From Aliiglaciecola sp. LCG003 (lineage in GTDB: Bacteria > Pseudomonadota > Gammaproteobacteria > Enterobacterales > Alteromonadaceae): a DNA stretch of 64,000 bases. Location: NCBI RefSeq assembly GCF_030316135.1, contig NZ_CP128185.1, positions 1,054,001-1,118,000 on the forward strand. Direction: 5' to 3'. Within the stretch, counting starts at the first letter, position 1; each line of letters begins with the position of its first letter. Below, one piece after another: positions 1-8,015 of this stretch. The notes beneath the pieces were generated by a model. It was not told where the DNA came from and searched no databases. It saw only the letters and a program-made list of their open reading frames with translations. A program made the position numbers and the translations under genes.

Positions 1-668
1 CCCGCAATGTGCTTGATGCGTGCGTGGCGGGTGGAGTGAGACACCTTACTGTCACGAGCAGCGGCGCGGCGTATGGTTATCATGAAGATAACCCTGCTTG
101 GCTCAGTGAACATGATCCTCTGCGCGGTAATGATAGCTTTGCCTATAGTTGTCACAAACGCTTAATTGAAGAGATGTTGGCGCGATACCGCAGCCGTTAT
201 TCCGCCCTTAAACAATTGGTATTGCGGCCTGGCACGGTGCTAGGTCAAACCACTCAAAATCAAATCACCAATTTGTTTGATCAGAAACGCATTATGGCTG
301 TCAAAGGCTCTCCCTCTCCCTTTGTGTTTATTTGGGATGAAGATGTGGTCGAAATAATACGTATGGGAGTTTGTGAAAGTAAATGTGGCCAATTTAATCT
401 GGCGGGTGACGGTGCGATGACCCTGGTGGAAATTGCTGAAGCATTAAACAAGCCCCTAGTTGAGTTACCCCCTTGGCTACTCAAATTTGCTCTGACCCTC
501 GGCCACTCCCTTGGCCTTACTCAATATAGTGCAGAGCAACTGGAATTTTTGCGATATCGTCCCGTGCTGGATAACCGAGCGCTTAAGCAAGATTTTGGCT
601 ATACGCCAATTAAGTCCAGCCGAGAAGTATTTGATTTTTACCTTAAACACAATAGGGAGCAGCGCTGA
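1..668 (+). CDS. NAD-dependent epimerase/dehydratase, 5'-truncated by the window edge
   Basis: The reading frame is already open at the left edge (codons from base 3 read R-N-V-L-D-A-C), so the Rossmann glycine motif lies outside and about 220 C-terminal codons are visible. What remains is typical of an extended short-chain dehydrogenase: the strand TVTSSGAAYG, the catalytic YxxxK as YSCHK in FAYSCHKRLIEE, and the VLRPGTVLG substrate-domain strand. Members of this family act on nucleotide sugars or other hydroxyl or keto groups with NAD(P); the substrate cannot be told. The stop codon overlaps the ATG of the next gene (TGATG), so the two are translationally coupled, and a TauE-type transporter follows. 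Family assignment is firm, function is not. Confidence 0.85.
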   Translation, partial: RNVLDACVAGGVRHLTVTSSGAAYGYHEDNPAWLSEHDPLRGNDSFAYSCHKRLIEEMLARYRSRYSALKQLVLRPGTVLGQTTQNQITNLFDQKRIMAVKGSPSPFVFIWDEDVVEIIRMGVCESKCGQFNLAGDGAMTLVEIAEALNKPLVELPPWLLKFALTLGHSLGLTQYSAEQLEFLRYRPVLDNRALKQDFGYTPIKSSREVFDFYLKHNREQR

Positions 669-1477
669 TGGCCCAATCAAAGCTTTCGAATTCACTACCT
701 GTGGCAGTGATCACGGGTGCAGCTTCTGGTTTAGGGTTGGATTTGGCGCAACAACTTCATTCAAGCTATCAGTTGGTGTTGATTGATATCGACATGGAGC
801 GTTTGTTGGCAAAAACTCAGAATTTAGTTGGCGTGTTACATTATAGTTGTGACTTAGCCGATTCAACCGCTATCGAACAACTGACGTTAACTCTTAACGG
901 GCAACTCTTGCGAGTTGATTTGTTAATTAACAATGCTGGTATCACCCACCGTTCATTGGCTATGAAAACTGACCATGAGGTTATTCGCAAGGTGATGGCT
1001 GTTGATTACTTAGCACCAGTGCAACTAACCCAGGGCTTGCTGTCATTGTTAACCCAAGCAAAGGGTAAAGTTATCAATATTGGCTCTATGGCTGGTTGGA
1101 TGCCTGTGCTGGGACGAGCTGGTTATTGTGCCGCAAAGTCTGCATTACACCAATATTTTGAAACGTTACGCGCTGAGTTGCAGGATGAAGGTGTTACAGT
1201 ATTAATGGTTTATCCAAGCTTTTTAGATACGCCAATAGAGCAAAATGCGTTGAACGGACTTGGACATAAAGCTACTCATAAACGTTCAATGGTGGGCAAG
1301 ATGCGTACAAGTGACTGGATGGCTAGTGCGATTGTCACTGCAATTCAACAGGGGAGGGGCCGGCTATTCCCTGATGTATTTACCAATCTTTCAAGTATTT
1401 TGTATCGACTCTTTCCTAGTCTTTATATGCGCTTAATGCGTAGAAAATTAGCATCTGAATTGGAGGTGCAGCAATGA
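668..1477 (+). CDS. SDR family NAD(P)-dependent oxidoreductase
   Basis: A classical short-chain dehydrogenase of 269 residues. The cofactor motif TGAASGLG lies at residues 16-23, NNAG near 88, the catalytic Ser in NIGSMAG at 140, and the YxxxK pair (YCAAK) at Tyr153 and Lys157. The C-terminal extension with paired hydrophobic and basic residues (LYRLFPSLYMRLMRRK) resembles SDRs that act on lipidic or membrane-associated substrates; that is inference. It overlaps the upstream epimerase by one base and the downstream TauE gene by four (ATGA). The three genes therefore form one operon, perhaps for oxidoreduction of a metabolite plus export of an anion. No regulatory element is visible because the operon starts outside the window. 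Confidence 0.88.
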   Translation: MAQSKLSNSLPVAVITGAASGLGLDLAQQLHSSYQLVLIDIDMERLLAKTQNLVGVLHYSCDLADSTAIEQLTLTLNGQLLRVDLLINNAGITHRSLAMKTDHEVIRKVMAVDYLAPVQLTQGLLSLLTQAKGKVINIGSMAGWMPVLGRAGYCAAKSALHQYFETLRAELQDEGVTVLMVYPSFLDTPIEQNALNGLGHKATHKRSMVGKMRTSDWMASAIVTAIQQGRGRLFPDVFTNLSSILYRLFPSLYMRLMRRKLASELEVQQ

Positions 1478-2205
1478 CCTTTCTAGTGGTAGCGATAGGA
1501 GTATTTGTTGCGTTTACTATAGAAGCTATGACCGGCTTTGGCAGTATAGTTATCGCCTTGTCGATTGGTGCTTTAGTGATGGATATTCCAGTATTGGTGC
1601 AATGGTTAGTGCCACTAAATATCCTGATGACAGCTCCTCTGGTGTGGCGCTTACGCAATCATATTGCCCGTAATTTTTTGCTCACTCAGATACTGCCATT
1701 TATGGCCTTGGGTACCCTGATTGGCGTTTTGTTGACAGGCCAATTGCCTGAGTTGTATGGCAAAGGACTTTTTGCCTTACTGATATGTTGGTTTGCTGGG
1801 CGCTCACTAGCACAAATGCAGGCGGCTAATCATGGTTCAATATTACGTAAAATTTTGATTTTTAGCGCTGGTATTACCCATGGACTATTTGCTTCAGGGG
1901 GGCCGCTACTTGTATATGCCAGTGCCAAAAGCGGGTTGGATAAAACCCAATTTCGTGCCACTTTGCTCAGCGTTTGGCTAAGCCTCAATGGTGCACTAAC
2001 TATATGGTTTGCCGCGTCCGGTACGCTACAACAGCACGCAAGTCATATTCTGATGTTAGTGCCGGTGGTTCTGGTTGGCGCATTACTTGGCAATTTTCTT
2101 CATCATAAGGTGAGTCAGCAACAGTTTACCCGCATTGTCTTTTCAGTCCTTTTACTAGTCGGGGTTTTGCTGTTACTCAAAACCGCCAGTCAGATATTCG
2201 GCTAA
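1474..2205 (+). CDS. TauE/SafE (TSUP) family membrane transporter
   Basis: A 243-residue integral membrane protein with about seven or eight hydrophobic helices, as usual for TSUP permeases. The first helix carries the family-type sequence FTIEAMTGFGSIVIAL and the second half the matching repeat with THGLFASGGPLLVYAS, so the two inverted halves of the fold are recognisable. TSUP proteins move sulfonates, sulfite, thiosulfate or other organic anions across the inner membrane. The substrate here is unknown, but co-transcription with two oxidoreductases suggests an anion linked to their pathway. The start ATG overlaps the stop of the upstream SDR. An 11-bp inverted repeat lies just downstream. 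Confidence 0.85.
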   Translation: MTFLVVAIGVFVAFTIEAMTGFGSIVIALSIGALVMDIPVLVQWLVPLNILMTAPLVWRLRNHIARNFLLTQILPFMALGTLIGVLLTGQLPELYGKGLFALLICWFAGRSLAQMQAANHGSILRKILIFSAGITHGLFASGGPLLVYASAKSGLDKTQFRATLLSVWLSLNGALTIWFAASGTLQQHASHILMLVPVVLVGALLGNFLHHKVSQQQFTRIVFSVLLLVGVLLLLKTASQIFG

Positions 2206-2220
2206 ACAGTTTCAATCCAA

Positions 2221-2266
2221 TCAAAGTTAATCGATATCAAATGGAGCTGCTACCAATTAACTTTGA
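2221..2266. repeat. 11-bp inverted repeat downstream of the TauE gene
   Basis: TCAAAGTTAAT at 2221-2231 is perfectly inverted as ATTAACTTTGA at 2256-2266 with a 24-nt loop. There is no T-run behind it, so it is not a classical terminator. It could be a processing or attenuation hairpin at the 3' end of the operon. Confidence 0.45.
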
Positions 2267-2438
2267 GCGCTCCGACACCGTCCTAAAACACCTAGATTAT
2301 TGGTTTTTTTATCTCGGCATACTTCTTGAAGTTAGTCCTGTCAATTAAGCGATTTTTCATGTTTTAGCCAAGATTGCATGTAAAAACGTCATTCGAGTGT
2401 AGAAGATACACGAAATAACCTTTGTCTAAGGAGAAAGT

Positions 2439-2948
2439 ATGTCTAAGTATTTAAAGTTTCTGTTTATGATTGCTACGTCCACATTAGTGATGTTTGCGTT
2501 GATGTATCTGAACACTTACCAACTCAGTCATGTTTTTTATAGTGAGACCCGTACCTACATGGCCCTTTATATGGGAGCTGCGATGGCTGTTGTGATGCTT
2601 TTGTTCATGCTCAACATGTACAAGGACAAACTTAAAAATGGTCTGATTTTGGGACTCAGTATCACGGTATTTGCGATTTCACTATTTTTAGTGCGCAGTC
2701 AAATTACGGTTGACGACCAGTCTTGGATGTCCGCCATGATACCCCATCACTCAATTGCAATTCTTACTAGCGAAAGAGCAACCATTCAAGATAAGCGTGT
2801 TCAAGCCCTTGCTAACAACATCATTGAAGCCCAGCGGCGTGAAATTAAAGAGATGCAGTGGTTACTGAACGATATTGAAGTCAATGGTATAGCTGAGACG
2901 GAACAGCAAGCCCAATCTAGACCTGTGCCAAGCTTTGATGCGCAGTAG
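2439..2948 (+). CDS. DUF305 domain-containing membrane protein
   Basis: 169 residues with three N-terminal membrane helices (about residues 5-28, 33-58 and 65-85) and then the DUF305 signature. The signature has the metal-ligand-like MIPHH (near residue 102) and the helix NNIIEAQRREIKEMQWLL, which is the pattern seen in ferritin-like DUF305 proteins. Family members are often found with copper and other metal genes, but no fixed reaction is known. The start is supported by AAGGAG seven bases before the ATG. The next gene, a glutaredoxin-MauE fusion, begins 40 bp downstream with its own AAGGAG, and the two probably form a redox or metal-homeostasis operon in the inner membrane. Function remains unassigned. 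Confidence 0.85.
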   Translation: MSKYLKFLFMIATSTLVMFALMYLNTYQLSHVFYSETRTYMALYMGAAMAVVMLLFMLNMYKDKLKNGLILGLSITVFAISLFLVRSQITVDDQSWMSAMIPHHSIAILTSERATIQDKRVQALANNIIEAQRREIKEMQWLLNDIEVNGIAETEQQAQSRPVPSFDAQ

Positions 2949-2988
2949 ACAATAACCATTAAATTGAGATTATATTAAGGAGTATGTA

Positions 2989-3720
2989 ATGACAGTCCCC
3001 GCACACCTTTACAGAATGGCAACGGATGAACATATTTGCCCTTTTGGCCTAAAATCAAAAGATTTGCTCGAACGAGCAGGATATATAGTTGAGGATCATT
3101 TGCTCACCTCTCGTGAAGAAACCGATGCATTCAAGCAGCAGCACAATGTTGATACTACACCACAAACATTTATCGATGATAAACGAATTGGTGGTTACGA
3201 CGACTTACGTGAATATTTTAATAAACCAGAGGCTGGTCAGCAGGGCCGAACCTATACCCCAATTATCGCTATTTTTTCAGTAACCTTCTTACTCAGCCTA
3301 GCCTTTAGTTTTGTATCCAACATTGCGATATTTTCCATCACAACCGTTGAGCTTTTTGTCGCACTCTCCATGGCGGTGTTAGCAATTCAAAAACTCCAAG
3401 ATCTGTATAGTTTCTCGAATTCATTTATTACTTACGATCTACTCGCAATGAAAGTGGTGCGCTACGCCTATGTTTATCCGTTTTTAGAAGCTTTCGTTGG
3501 AATAGGAATGATTGCTGCTCTACCCGTTTATTTGGTTGCACCTATCTCCTTGTTTATAGGCACCATAGGGGCGATATCTGTAATTAAAGCAGTGTACATC
3601 GATAAACGAGAACTTAAATGCGCCTGCGTGGGGGGGGATAGTAACGTGCCACTGGGGTTCATTTCGCTTACCGAAAATATGTTTATGATAGCTGCAGGTA
3701 TATGGATGCTGGTTAAATAG
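2989..3720 (+). CDS. Glutaredoxin domain fused to a MauE/DoxX-like membrane domain
   Basis: 243 residues. Residues 1-80 form a glutaredoxin fold with a monothiol-type active site CPFG (Cys18), the cis-proline region DTTPQTFID and the C-terminal IGGYDDLREY motif. After a short linker come four predicted membrane helices (from about residue 90), with the MauE-like feature KCACVGG between the last two. MauE-type proteins take part in disulfide or cofactor maturation, so a plausible role is delivery of reducing equivalents across the membrane; this is inference. Start choice rests on TTAAGGAG five bases upstream of the ATG. The gene is downstream of the DUF305 gene in the same orientation and is followed by a GC-rich hairpin. 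Confidence 0.82.
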   Translation: MTVPAHLYRMATDEHICPFGLKSKDLLERAGYIVEDHLLTSREETDAFKQQHNVDTTPQTFIDDKRIGGYDDLREYFNKPEAGQQGRTYTPIIAIFSVTFLLSLAFSFVSNIAIFSITTVELFVALSMAVLAIQKLQDLYSFSNSFITYDLLAMKVVRYAYVYPFLEAFVGIGMIAALPVYLVAPISLFIGTIGAISVIKAVYIDKRELKCACVGGDSNVPLGFISLTENMFMIAAGIWMLVK

Positions 3721-3732
3721 CCATGCCTAAAT

Positions 3733-3758
3733 GAGGCTGGTATCACTTTACCAGCCTC
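3733..3758. terminator. Strong hairpin after the glutaredoxin-MauE gene
   Basis: GAGGCTGGTA and its exact complement TACCAGCCTC form a 10-bp stem with a 6-nt loop, 12 bp after the stop codon. No U-tract follows (CTTGGAATT), so it is a likely 3'-end hairpin rather than a textbook intrinsic terminator. Confidence 0.55.
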
Positions 3759-3770
3759 CTTGGAATTCTG

Positions 3771-3855
3771 TATCAAGAGGGTCAGTATCAAGAGGGTCCA
3801 GTATCAAGAGGGTCAGAGTAACTTGAAATATCAAGTTACTCTGACCCTCTTGATA
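3771..3855. repeat. Dispersed repeat cluster (family A) ending in a perfect 25-bp hairpin
   Basis: Three head-to-tail units beginning TATCAAGAGGGTC start at 3771, 3786 and 3802. The third extends to 25 bp (3802-3826) and is followed, after the 4-nt loop AATA, by its exact reverse complement (3831-3855), giving a 54-nt near-perfect hairpin. The same unit recurs around the IS4 element at 6.36 and 7.7-7.8 kb and again at 53.0 kb, always in intergenic DNA. It resembles REP-like sequences mobilised by Y1 (RAYT) transposases in other gammaproteobacteria; no such transposase gene is present in this window. Confidence 0.85.
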
Positions 3856-3982
3856 GACCCTATTGATATTACTGGATGTATTGATATCAAAATGACTCCC
3901 ATTATCCTTTGGTCTACTATCCAATAGAAGATATTTATCCTAAGCTTGCTGTATCATTTTGAATAACTGTTTTTATTTGAGA

Positions 3983-5845
3983 ATGGCCAAAGATATTTTA
4001 GAAAAAAACCGACAACAGAATAGCTCTGACAATTATTCGTCGAGGCTTGAAGCCGTCCTCAATACGGTTATTGACGGTATTATTACTATTAATAGTCGAG
4101 GGATTATTCAAAGCTTTAACGCTTCTGCAGAGCGCATTTTTGGCTATGAGCCTGAAGAAGTCATTGGTCAGAACGTCAAAATGCTTATGCCAGATCCTTA
4201 CCATACCGAGCATGACGGTTATCTGAGCAATTATCACAGCACAGGCGATAAGAAAATTATTGGTATCGGACGCGAAGTGGAAGCCCAGCGCAAAGACGGT
4301 AGCGTGTTTTCCATGGAGCTGGGTGTGAATGAAATGGACATTTCCGGTGAAAAAATGTTTGTTGGTACCATTCGAGATATCTCTGATCGTAAATTAGCGG
4401 AACAAGCGTTGAAAGACAATCAAGCTAAATTGCAGGCGATCGTTGAAAATACCGTTGACGGTCTCATTACCATTGATGAAAAAGGCCTGATAGAGACATT
4501 CAACAAGGCATGTGAAATCATATTTGGCTATCCAGCTGAAGAGGTCATCGGACAAAATGTAAAAGTATTGATGCCTGCCCCCTATCATGATGAGCATGAC
4601 GGCTACTTAAAGAATTATCATAATACTGGCGAGAGAAAAATTATTGGAACTGGACGTCAGGTTGAAGGAAGAAAAAAAGATGGCAGTATTTTCCCACTTG
4701 ATCTGTCTATTAGCGAAGTAAATGTCAAAGGACGTAAGATTTTCAGTGGAATTGTGCGGGACATCACTGAATTACAGGAAACGCAGAAACGCCTCGCTGC
4801 TGTTCTAGACAACACAGTTGATGGTTTAATAACCATTGATGAAACGGGAACCGTTGAGCATTACAATAAATCTTGTGAAAGCATTTTTGGTTATAAAGCA
4901 GTTGAGGTTATAGGCCAAAACGTCAAAATTCTGATGCCTGAGCCCTACCATAACGAGCATGATGGCTATTTAAAAAACTATCATGATACCGGCATTAAGA
5001 AAATTATTGGCAGTGGTCGTGAAGTTGAAGGGCAGCGTAAGGATGGCAGTATTTTTCCAGTTGATTTATCTGTTAGTGAAGTCCAAGTACAAGGGCGCAA
5101 ACTTTACAGTGGGATTGTGCGTGATATATCTGAACGTAGGGCTGCTGAAGAACAGATTCAACAAGCAAACGCGGAACTTGAAGAGTTTTCTTATCGAACT
5201 TCACACGATTTAAGATCCCCACTGGTATCTTCAATAAGATTGTTAGAAATGGTCGACGATGCCATTCGCAAAGGTGAAACAGACCGGGCTTTGCAAAGCA
5301 CAGCATTCATTCATGATTCCCTGCAAAAATTGGAAGAGCTAGTCAAAGATATTCTCCAGTTAACTCAAACTAAGAATGTCGATGAAAGGAAGAGTGTAAT
5401 TGATTTCGTGAAGATTTTAGATGATGCACTGCATGATTTTAGCCAAATGGATAACTTTTCAAGACTTGTGATTGAGCGAATTCAACTTTTTGAAGGTGAA
5501 GTAAAGGTTGAAAAAAGTAGATTTGTTTTAATTGTTGAAAACTTAATTTCCAATGCAGTGAAATATCAGGATTTGAATAAAAAGACTTCATTTATCAAAA
5601 TATCAACTTTCAATGAACAGCATAATTTTGTCCTGGAAGTTCGTGATAATGGCTTAGGTGTGCCAAAAAAACAGCAAGAGAATCTGTTTAAAATGTTTAA
5701 GCGCTTTCATCCTAGAACATCTTTTGGCTCGGGACTTGGTTTGTACATGATGAAAAAAAGTGCTGATATTTTAGGTGGAAAAATAACCTTTAGAGATTCA
5801 GGTGATGGAAGTGTTTTCAGACTTGAAATTCCCCTAAATAATTAA
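3983..5845 (+). CDS. Histidine kinase with three tandem FixL-like PAS domains
   Basis: About 620 residues without signal peptide or membrane helices, so cytoplasmic. Three PAS S-box units (roughly residues 20-140, 141-260 and 265-385) are near-copies of each other; each carries GQNVK.LMP.PYH, EHDGYL, IIG.GR and RKDGS. A HisKA helix follows with the phospho-acceptor in SHDLRSP (His408). The HATPase domain has an N-box (NLISNAVKY), DNGLGVP and GSGLGLYMMK. The His in EHDGYL and the Arg in IIGxGR sit where the FixL haem-PAS has its proximal His and distal Arg, so gas sensing is possible but unproven. I chose the ATG at 3983; an in-frame TTG at 3959 lacks a ribosome site. A receiver-only regulator follows 45 bp downstream and is the likely partner. 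Confidence 0.88.
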   Translation: MAKDILEKNRQQNSSDNYSSRLEAVLNTVIDGIITINSRGIIQSFNASAERIFGYEPEEVIGQNVKMLMPDPYHTEHDGYLSNYHSTGDKKIIGIGREVEAQRKDGSVFSMELGVNEMDISGEKMFVGTIRDISDRKLAEQALKDNQAKLQAIVENTVDGLITIDEKGLIETFNKACEIIFGYPAEEVIGQNVKVLMPAPYHDEHDGYLKNYHNTGERKIIGTGRQVEGRKKDGSIFPLDLSISEVNVKGRKIFSGIVRDITELQETQKRLAAVLDNTVDGLITIDETGTVEHYNKSCESIFGYKAVEVIGQNVKILMPEPYHNEHDGYLKNYHDTGIKKIIGSGREVEGQRKDGSIFPVDLSVSEVQVQGRKLYSGIVRDISERRAAEEQIQQANAELEEFSYRTSHDLRSPLVSSIRLLEMVDDAIRKGETDRALQSTAFIHDSLQKLEELVKDILQLTQTKNVDERKSVIDFVKILDDALHDFSQMDNFSRLVIERIQLFEGEVKVEKSRFVLIVENLISNAVKYQDLNKKTSFIKISTFNEQHNFVLEVRDNGLGVPKKQQENLFKMFKRFHPRTSFGSGLGLYMMKKSADILGGKITFRDSGDGSVFRLEIPLNN

Positions 5846-5890
5846 TTCGAAGATACCCAGCGATGAGTAGCCAGTTAGCCAGGAGCAATG

Positions 5891-6259
5891 ATGAGTATTA
5901 AATCCATTTTGATTATTGATGACAGCGAAGTAGATCAGTACCTTGCGAAATATATGATTGAACAGTTCAACTCCGATATTGAAATCATACATGCTTATGA
6001 TGGCCAAGAAGCGCTGGAAATTCTGGCAGATTTGCCATCACAACCGGATATTATTTTACTTGATATCAATATGCCGCGTATGAACGGGCTTGAATTTCTT
6101 AATGAATATGACAAATGGCAAACTAAAAATTCAGTTGTCGTTATGTTGACGTCTTCGGATAGGCCAGTGGATCGGGAGCAATCTTTGGCGCATGAATGCG
6201 TCAGACAATATTTCACCAAACCAATTGATAAATCTGATTTGGAATGTCTGGTTCGATAA
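5891..6259 (+). CDS. Receiver-only (CheY-like) response regulator
   Basis: A single REC domain of about 122 residues and nothing else. The acidic pair is in ILIIDDSEVD, the phospho-acceptor Asp in ILLDINMP (Asp58), the switch Thr/Ser in VVMLTSSD and the conserved Lys in YFTKPID. Two adjacent ATGs exist (5888 and 5891); the AGGAG at 5881-5885 has better spacing to the second. Such stand-alone receivers pass phosphate to another protein or act by protein contact. The triple-PAS kinase immediately upstream is the obvious phosphodonor. An effector is not encoded nearby, because the next gene is an IS transposase on the other strand. Confidence 0.88.
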   Translation: MSIKSILIIDDSEVDQYLAKYMIEQFNSDIEIIHAYDGQEALEILADLPSQPDIILLDINMPRMNGLEFLNEYDKWQTKNSVVVMLTSSDRPVDREQSLAHECVRQYFTKPIDKSDLECLVR

Positions 6260-6365
6260 TTTATCTAATTTCGCGAGCTTCCCTTTAAATATCATCAGCA
6301 CATTACCTTTAGCCAATGGTGGTGCCTAAGTTTGAGTATTTTGGGGTCTATTTTGGGGTCAGAGT

Positions 6366-7684
6366 CTGAGGGATCCCCACGAATATTCAATCATTAAAAT
6401 TGTCTGCTATCATAGTTCTGATATTTAATACCGCAGTTTCAAATTGCTCGCTGAGCAATTTGAAATGCTTATCTACGAAGCCTCTCAATCCTAAATAGTG
6501 AAACGATAATACTCGTCTAACCTTAACTGTGTTCGCTTGATAGCGACGGTGTAAACCAGCCGTGAACATTGCTAGACCTATAATGTTGGCCAGAATACTG
6601 GCAAGTGTAGCGATAAGGATGAGTACTGCAATGCGGTGTATATATCGGCTTTTATGGTGTTCAAAACCCAATCCAAATAAACTGCTTTTGATATCTCTAA
6701 ACTCTTCTTCAATTTGCATACGCAGTCGATAAATAGCGACTATTTTTTTACCTAAACTTTTGGTGCGAGGAAGTGATGTGGCAATTAACCAAGGGTCTGT
6801 AGCACCTCTTGCATGGACCTTGGAACACTTAGATTGGCGGGCAATGTTATGTTGCGTTAAGCTATGTCGGCCTTTGCTTTTTCCTTTAAATAACACCAAG
6901 GTACATGCTAAAGGTTGGCTGCGGCAAATATGGCTAGTAAACCCTATAGGTTGACTGGTAGCTCGCTTATATAACTCAGAGGTATGCTCCCAGTCTTCTT
7001 TTTGATTAACATACATCATAGGCTTGCGGACTCTTCCTGCAAAGTCCCACCCCAGAGCAATGACCTCTTTAAACCAAGGGGTTTTATAGCCAGCATCTGT
7101 CACAATTATCGGTTTAGCATCGTCATCGATAATCGTCTTTAATTTTGCTAAAAACGCCTTGTGCGTGCACCGTTTTTCTTTCGTGCTCATATCATGAACT
7201 TCTTGATAAATAGCCACTCCTCGGCCATTAAAAGCTACCGAAGCCCTTAGCAAAAAACAGCCTTTATGCGTATCTAAGTCAGACCAGTCAATCAGAATAA
7301 TAGGGCGTGATGAAGCATTCGTATATTGCGTATAGATGGCTTGATAGATAGGTAATTGTTCATTAATAATGTGTTTATTAGACAACAAGCGGTCCGCTTG
7401 TTTAATGCGATGTTTTTCATATGCTGAAGATGAAATACCGCGTCCCATGCTGGTAACACTGGCTTTAGCTCCATTTAGCAAACTGCTCACACAACTCGTT
7501 AATGACGCTCGTCTAACTTTATGCATTTTGGGCGTGACAGCTCTAAGGAACTTCTTCAAAATAACAACTTCATTCATGGTATTGGTCTTTAGTGATGTTT
7601 GGCGATTGATCTGATCACCAAGTACCGTGAATGTTCCAAATTATTTTAAATTACTTCTCTGTTTATTTCGTGGGGATACCTCAG
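6366..7684 (-). mobile_element. Complete IS4-family insertion sequence, about 1.32 kb
   Basis: The ends are imperfect inverted repeats: CTGAGGGATCCCCACGAA at 6366-6383 and its counterpart ending CTCAG at 7684, which reads CTGAGGTATCCCCACGAA on the other strand (17 of 18 match). A 9-bp target duplication GGTCAGAGT flanks them (6357-6365 and 7685-7693; 10 bp if the shared G is counted), within the range usual for IS4 elements. The duplicated bases belong to the family A repeat, so the element sits inside one repeat copy. One transposase gene fills the element. Because ends, target duplication and gene are intact, the element looks recent and potentially active. Confidence 0.9.
6387..7577 (-). 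CDS. IS4-family transposase
   Basis: A 396-residue DDE transposase with no visible interruption. The first catalytic Asp is in ILIDWSDLD, the second in IIVTDAGYKTPWF, and the IS4-specific YREK signature is exact: Y-x2-R-x3-E-x6-K in IYRLRMQIEEEFRDIK. It cuts and joins the terminal inverted repeats of the surrounding element. The stop codon lies just inside the left terminal repeat, and about 100 bp separate the start from the right end. The gene is on the opposite strand to the flanking two-component and sensor genes and does not interrupt a coding sequence. Confidence 0.93.
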   Translation of the reverse strand: MNEVVILKKFLRAVTPKMHKVRRASLTSCVSSLLNGAKASVTSMGRGISSSAYEKHRIKQADRLLSNKHIINEQLPIYQAIYTQYTNASSRPIILIDWSDLDTHKGCFLLRASVAFNGRGVAIYQEVHDMSTKEKRCTHKAFLAKLKTIIDDDAKPIIVTDAGYKTPWFKEVIALGWDFAGRVRKPMMYVNQKEDWEHTSELYKRATSQPIGFTSHICRSQPLACTLVLFKGKSKGRHSLTQHNIARQSKCSKVHARGATDPWLIATSLPRTKSLGKKIVAIYRLRMQIEEEFRDIKSSLFGLGFEHHKSRYIHRIAVLILIATLASILANIIGLAMFTAGLHRRYQANTVKVRRVLSFHYLGLRGFVDKHFKLLSEQFETAVLNIRTMIADNFND

Positions 7685-7822
7685 GGTCAGAGTAACTTGA
7701 AATGTTGCATCCTTAACATCAAGTTACTCTGACCCTCTTGATGGAATATTCGTGGGGATCCCTCAGACTCTGACCCTCTTGATGCTTTGCAATGACATCA
7801 AGTTACTCTGACCCTCTTGATG
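7684..7822. repeat. Family A repeats with an orphan IS4 end (7744-7766)
   Basis: Downstream of the IS, the repeat core at 7684-7700 is inverted at 7719-7735 with an 18-nt loop. Further copies lie at 7772-7784 and 7798-7822. Between them, 7744-7766 is an exact 23-bp inverted copy of the left IS end, directly followed by ACTCTGACC, the complement of the target duplication. In all, 7744-7776 is a perfect 33-bp inverted match to 6356-6388. This looks like the remnant of a second IS insertion at the same position of a neighbouring repeat, the rest having been deleted. Confidence 0.85.
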
Positions 7823-8015
7823 ATGAATAGCACTATCTTAACCTTTAGCGCAAAAGAAACGGCTTTTTTGCTTTGTCCCAATTGAGGGTTATTTAATCGA
7901 CCAATTCCGCGAACACAATACTGCGGTTAAGTGTTGTTCATTTTTTAGCCGATTGAGTTGTTACCCCCTATACTAATAGTTCTTCGGTAAAACAATTTCA
8001 CACATGGAGGGTGAA

